Part shown: in pieces, positions 61,431-64,000 of the stretch
Numbering within the stretch: the first letter of the stretch is position 1
Layout of the letters: each line of letters starts with the position of its first letter
The notes under the pieces: model-generated
The model's input: the letters and a program-made list of their open reading frames with translations, nothing else
Databases searched by the model: none
Told to the model about the DNA's origin: nothing
From: Paracoccus lichenicola
Lineage (GTDB): Bacteria > Pseudomonadota > Alphaproteobacteria > Rhodobacterales > Rhodobacteraceae
Direction: 5' to 3'
Assembly: GCF_009708075.1 (NCBI RefSeq)
Contig: NZ_WMBT01000006.1
Span: 1-64,000, forward strand
DNA: 64,000 nucleotides
Translations under genes and position numbers: made by a program

Positions 61431-63284
61431 ATGGAGGACCGCGAGGGCCGCATCGGGTGGTGGGTTTCGGGAACGGCGCATGGCGCGCTGATCCTGTGGG
61501 CGGTCCTGGGCGGGGTGTTCTTGCGCCCGCAGCCCTCGACCCCGCTGCGCACGACCGAGGTGGCCACCATCAGCGGCGCCGAGTTCGAGGCGCTTGCCGC
61601 CGCCTCTCGCGGCGCGGGTCCGGTGGGGCGCGATGCGACGGCGGTGGCTGCGATGCCCGCGCCTGCGGTGGACGAGGACGCCGCGCAGGCGCCCGCCGCC
61701 GCCAGCCTGCCGGATGCTGCCGAATCGGCGCAGGATCTGGCGCAGCCGGACCGGCCCGAGGCGCGGCCGGACCTGTCCGATTTCGCCCGCCCCGACCCGG
61801 TGGCGGTGGCAACCGACCTCGGCGTCCCTGCCGGAAACCAGACTGCCGATGATGCGGCGCCCCTGCCGACGGCTGATGCGGGCGCACCTGCGGCCGATGC
61901 TCGGCCCGCCCGGCCCGAGGCGCCACCTGCCGATGCCTCGGCTGCGCCCCGGTCGGAACTGGCGCTTGACCGCTCGGCCCTGCCGCGGCTTCGCCCCGAG
62001 GGTCTGGTCGAACAGCGCAACGCCCGCCTTGCCCGGCAGGCGGCCGAGCGCCAGGCCGCGGCAGAGGCCGCGCGCGCTGCCGAAGAAGCAGCGGCTGCGG
62101 CTGCGGAAGAAGCAGAGGAGCGCCGCCTGACGGCCGAGCGCGCGGCAGCCGAGGAAGCCCGCCGGGCCGAACGGGCCGCGGCGGAAGAAGCCGAACGGCA
62201 GGCGGAGGCGGAGCAACAGGCCGAGGCGGAACGGGAGGAAGCTGCCGAGCGGCGAGAGGCTGCGGCACGCCGCGAAGCCGCCGAACGCGAGGCCGAGGAG
62301 CGTCGGGAAGCCGAGGCCCAGGCCGAGGAAGAACGACGCGCGGCAGAGACCGAACGCGAGGCCGAGGAAGAACGCCGGGCAGCCGAAGCCCGCGCTGCCG
62401 AAGAAGCAGCGGAACGCGAGCGGGCCGAGGCCGAACGCCGTGAGGCCGAAGCGCAGGCGGCCGAGCGCCGCGCCGAAGAAGAACGGCAGGCGGAAGCCGA
62501 ACGCGAGGCCGAGGAAGAACGCCAGGCAGCGGAAGCCCGCCAGGCCGAGGAGGAGCGCCGCGCCGCCGCCGAGGCGGCTGAACGGGAGGCCGAGGAACGC
62601 CGCGCCGCTGCCGAACGCGAAGCTGCCGAACGCGAGGCCGCAGCCGAAGCGGCGCGCCAGCAGGCCCTGGCGGATGCGCTGCGCGAGGCGCAGGACGGCA
62701 GCGCCGGGGCCGAGGGCACGGACACCGCCTCGACGGGTGACGCGGTGGGCGGCGACAGCCAGATGATCGACGGCGGGTCGGGGGCCTCGGCCGCGCAGGA
62801 TCCGCTGGCGGCGGCGCTTGCGGGCGCGATGTCGGGCGGTGCGGCAACGAACGACGCGGGGACCGACGCGGGCGGGTTCGTGGAACCGATGCAGCTTGCG
62901 CCGTCACCCATCCGCCCGACGCCGCTGGAGGGCATCGACATGTCCAGCCTGTCCGAGGCGCAGCCCTTGTCGCTGGCCGAAAAGGACGCCTTCCGCACGG
63001 CCCTGCGCCAGTGCTGGAACGAAGGCGCGCTGTCGGTCGAGGCTTCGCGGATGTCGGTCTCGGTCGGCTTCAGCATGACCGCCGATGGCAGGCCCATCGA
63101 GACCAGCCTGCGGATCGCCGATTACCGCGGCGGATCGGAAGGCGGCGCCCGGCACGCCTTCGAGGTCGCGCGGCGGGCGATCATGATGTGCGGCGGCGCG
63201 GGCTTTCCCCTGCCCATGGACAAATACGGCCGTTGGCGCGATGTGGTGGTCGAGTTTCGCCCCGACGGGATCGGATTTGACTGA
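61431..63284 (+). CDS. tolA: Tol-Pal system protein TolA
   Basis: Inner-membrane protein spanning the periplasm to Pal and TolB. The 617 residues comprise a membrane anchor (about 9-29), a Pro/Ala/Asp-rich region (about 30-190), a very long Ala-Glu-Arg coiled coil (about 195-420, built from AEEERRAAE-like repeats) and a C-terminal domain (about 510-617) with RQCWNEGALSVEASRMSVSV and an invariant cysteine pair (CWN ... MMCGG). It is longer than E. coli TolA. Confidence 0.92.
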   Translation: MEDREGRIGWWVSGTAHGALILWAVLGGVFLRPQPSTPLRTTEVATISGAEFEALAAASRGAGPVGRDATAVAAMPAPAVDEDAAQAPAAASLPDAAESAQDLAQPDRPEARPDLSDFARPDPVAVATDLGVPAGNQTADDAAPLPTADAGAPAADARPARPEAPPADASAAPRSELALDRSALPRLRPEGLVEQRNARLARQAAERQAAAEAARAAEEAAAAAAEEAEERRLTAERAAAEEARRAERAAAEEAERQAEAEQQAEAEREEAAERREAAARREAAEREAEERREAEAQAEEERRAAETEREAEEERRAAEARAAEEAAERERAEAERREAEAQAAERRAEEERQAEAEREAEEERQAAEARQAEEERRAAAEAAEREAEERRAAAEREAAEREAAAEAARQQALADALREAQDGSAGAEGTDTASTGDAVGGDSQMIDGGSGASAAQDPLAAALAGAMSGGAATNDAGTDAGGFVEPMQLAPSPIRPTPLEGIDMSSLSEAQPLSLAEKDAFRTALRQCWNEGALSVEASRMSVSVGFSMTADGRPIETSLRIADYRGGSEGGARHAFEVARRAIMMCGGAGFPLPMDKYGRWRDVVVEFRPDGIGFD

Positions 63285-63285
63285 C

Positions 63286-63303
63286 GCCGGGCCAAGGCCC
63301 GGC
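63286..63303 (+). promoter_or_regulatory. Hairpin between tolA and tolB
   Basis: GCCGGGCC (63286-63293) pairs with GGCCCGGC (63296-63303) around two bases. There is no T run, so it is more likely an RNA-stability or pausing element than a terminator. Confidence 0.35.
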
Positions 63304-63329
63304 CCGGTCGCAAGGATGATGAGGACCTG

Positions 63330-64000
63330 ATGCTTCGGACGTTGACTTTGACCCTGTCGATGGCGCTTGCCGCCGCAATGGTGCCCGCCCTGCCCGCCCT
63401 GGCGCAGGACGGTCCCCTGAAGATCGAGATCACCGACGGCGTGACCGAGCCGATGGCCATCGCCATCCCGGCCTTTCACGGCGATGCCGCCGTCGCCCAG
63501 CAGATCCGCGACGTGGTGGCCGCCGACCTGACCGGCACCGGCCTGTTCCGGGAAATCGGGGCGCAGGTCGCGGGCGCCGGCAGCTTTGGCGAGGCCATCG
63601 CCTATGAGGATTGGCGTGCGGTCAGCGCGCAGGCGCTGGTGTCTGCCGAGGTGACGCAGGCGGGTGACGCGATCAGCGTCAAGTTCCGGCTGTATGACGT
63701 TTACGCGGGCCAGGCGCAGGGCGACGGGATGCAGTTCGACGCCCGCGCCAGCGACTGGCGGCGGGCCGCGCACAAGATCGCCGACCAGATCTATGCCCGC
63801 CTGACCGGGGAACAGCCCTATTTCGACAGCCGCGTGGCCTTTGTCCAGGAAACCGGGCCGAAGGACGCGCGGATCAAGCGCATCGGCGTGATGGATTACG
63901 ACGGCCAGAACATCCTGTGGATGACCGACAGTTCGTCGCTGGTGCTGGCGCCGCAGTTTTCCCGCGACGGGCGGCGGCTGGTTTACACCAGCTTCGACAG
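63330..64000 (+). CDS. tolB: Tol-Pal system beta-propeller protein TolB (cut by window end)
   Basis: Periplasmic partner of Pal. The visible 223 residues include a signal peptide (MLRTLTLTLSMALAAAMVPA, cleavage near ALAQ), the N-terminal TolB domain (about 28-160) and the start of the propeller, with IKRIGVMDYDGQN and PQFSRDGRRLVYTSF. The ATG at 63330 follows GATGAGGA. The gene runs off the right edge. Confidence 0.94.
   Translation, partial: MLRTLTLTLSMALAAAMVPALPALAQDGPLKIEITDGVTEPMAIAIPAFHGDAAVAQQIRDVVAADLTGTGLFREIGAQVAGAGSFGEAIAYEDWRAVSAQALVSAEVTQAGDAISVKFRLYDVYAGQAQGDGMQFDARASDWRRAAHKIADQIYARLTGEQPYFDSRVAFVQETGPKDARIKRIGVMDYDGQNILWMTDSSSLVLAPQFSRDGRRLVYTSFD

Noticed and set aside
62041-62690. 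Tandem DNA repeat or mobile element inside tolA
   Set aside because: The repetition is at the protein level (Ala-Glu-Arg coiled coil) with varied codons and is expected of TolA.

Overview
The window is one continuous stretch of high-GC chromosome from an alphaproteobacterium of the Rhodobacteraceae/Paracoccaceae, most likely Paracoccus or a close relative. Gene order supports this: ctaC-ctaB-small ORF-ctaG-ctaE-surf1 for aa3 oxidase, a divergent ethylmalonyl-CoA mutase / crotonyl-CoA carboxylase-reductase pair, mipZ, ffh-chorismate mutase-rpsP-rimM-trmD-rplS-rpmE, and a DUF1127 gene followed by cuckoo (CcsR-type) small RNAs. No tRNA, rRNA, insertion sequence, prophage or CRISPR array was seen.

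Layout. 0.3-2.8 kb: rplM-rpsI with a promoter and terminator, a PaaI-type thioesterase, and a crotonase-fold protein lacking the hydratase glutamates. 2.8-12.5 kb: the first half of the dcw cluster on the minus strand (mraZ, rsmH, ftsL, ftsI, murE, murF, mraY, murD), preceded by a long leader with a terminator that matches the UpsM arrangement of Rhodobacter sphaeroides. 12.5-20.3 kb: mrp, a DUF1127 gene (ccaF1-like), an array of 14 consecutive hairpins each showing a (C)CUCCUCCC loop, a small Tudor-like protein gene, rlmJ, ftsB and the pyruvate dehydrogenase genes. 20.3-29.5 kb: an RND efflux pump and adaptor, mipZ, a peroxidase-related enzyme with a DMT exporter, a LysR/azoreductase pair, and two TonB-C-like exported proteins, the second broken by a TGA. 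29.7-34 kb: SRP GTPase and a translation operon. 34-43 kb: ethylmalonyl-CoA genes, two tiny four-cysteine paralogues, a RecD-like helicase, EcsC, GNAT, flavin reductase, apt, and an AT-rich foreign-looking membrane gene. 43-52 kb: FAD oxidase, RimJ-like GNAT, M16 peptidase, thrC, surf1 and the cta operon. 52-64 kb: tldD, dprA, topA, the 3-oxoacid CoA-transferase pair, an unknown gene, and ybgC-tolQRA with the start of tolB.

How it fits together. Most of the window is housekeeping: wall synthesis and division, protein synthesis and targeting, pyruvate oxidation, terminal respiration, acetyl-CoA assimilation and envelope integrity. The most unusual part is the RNA array at 14223-14850. In R. 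sphaeroides a DUF1127 RNA-binding protein (CcaF1) is co-transcribed with four CcsR RNAs. Here the same arrangement has grown to 14 hairpins, partly by a visible tandem duplication of a four-hairpin module, and the last hairpin doubles as the terminator. A second regulatory RNA candidate sits in the mraZ leader. A dispersed intergenic repeat (six copies) marks ends of operons.
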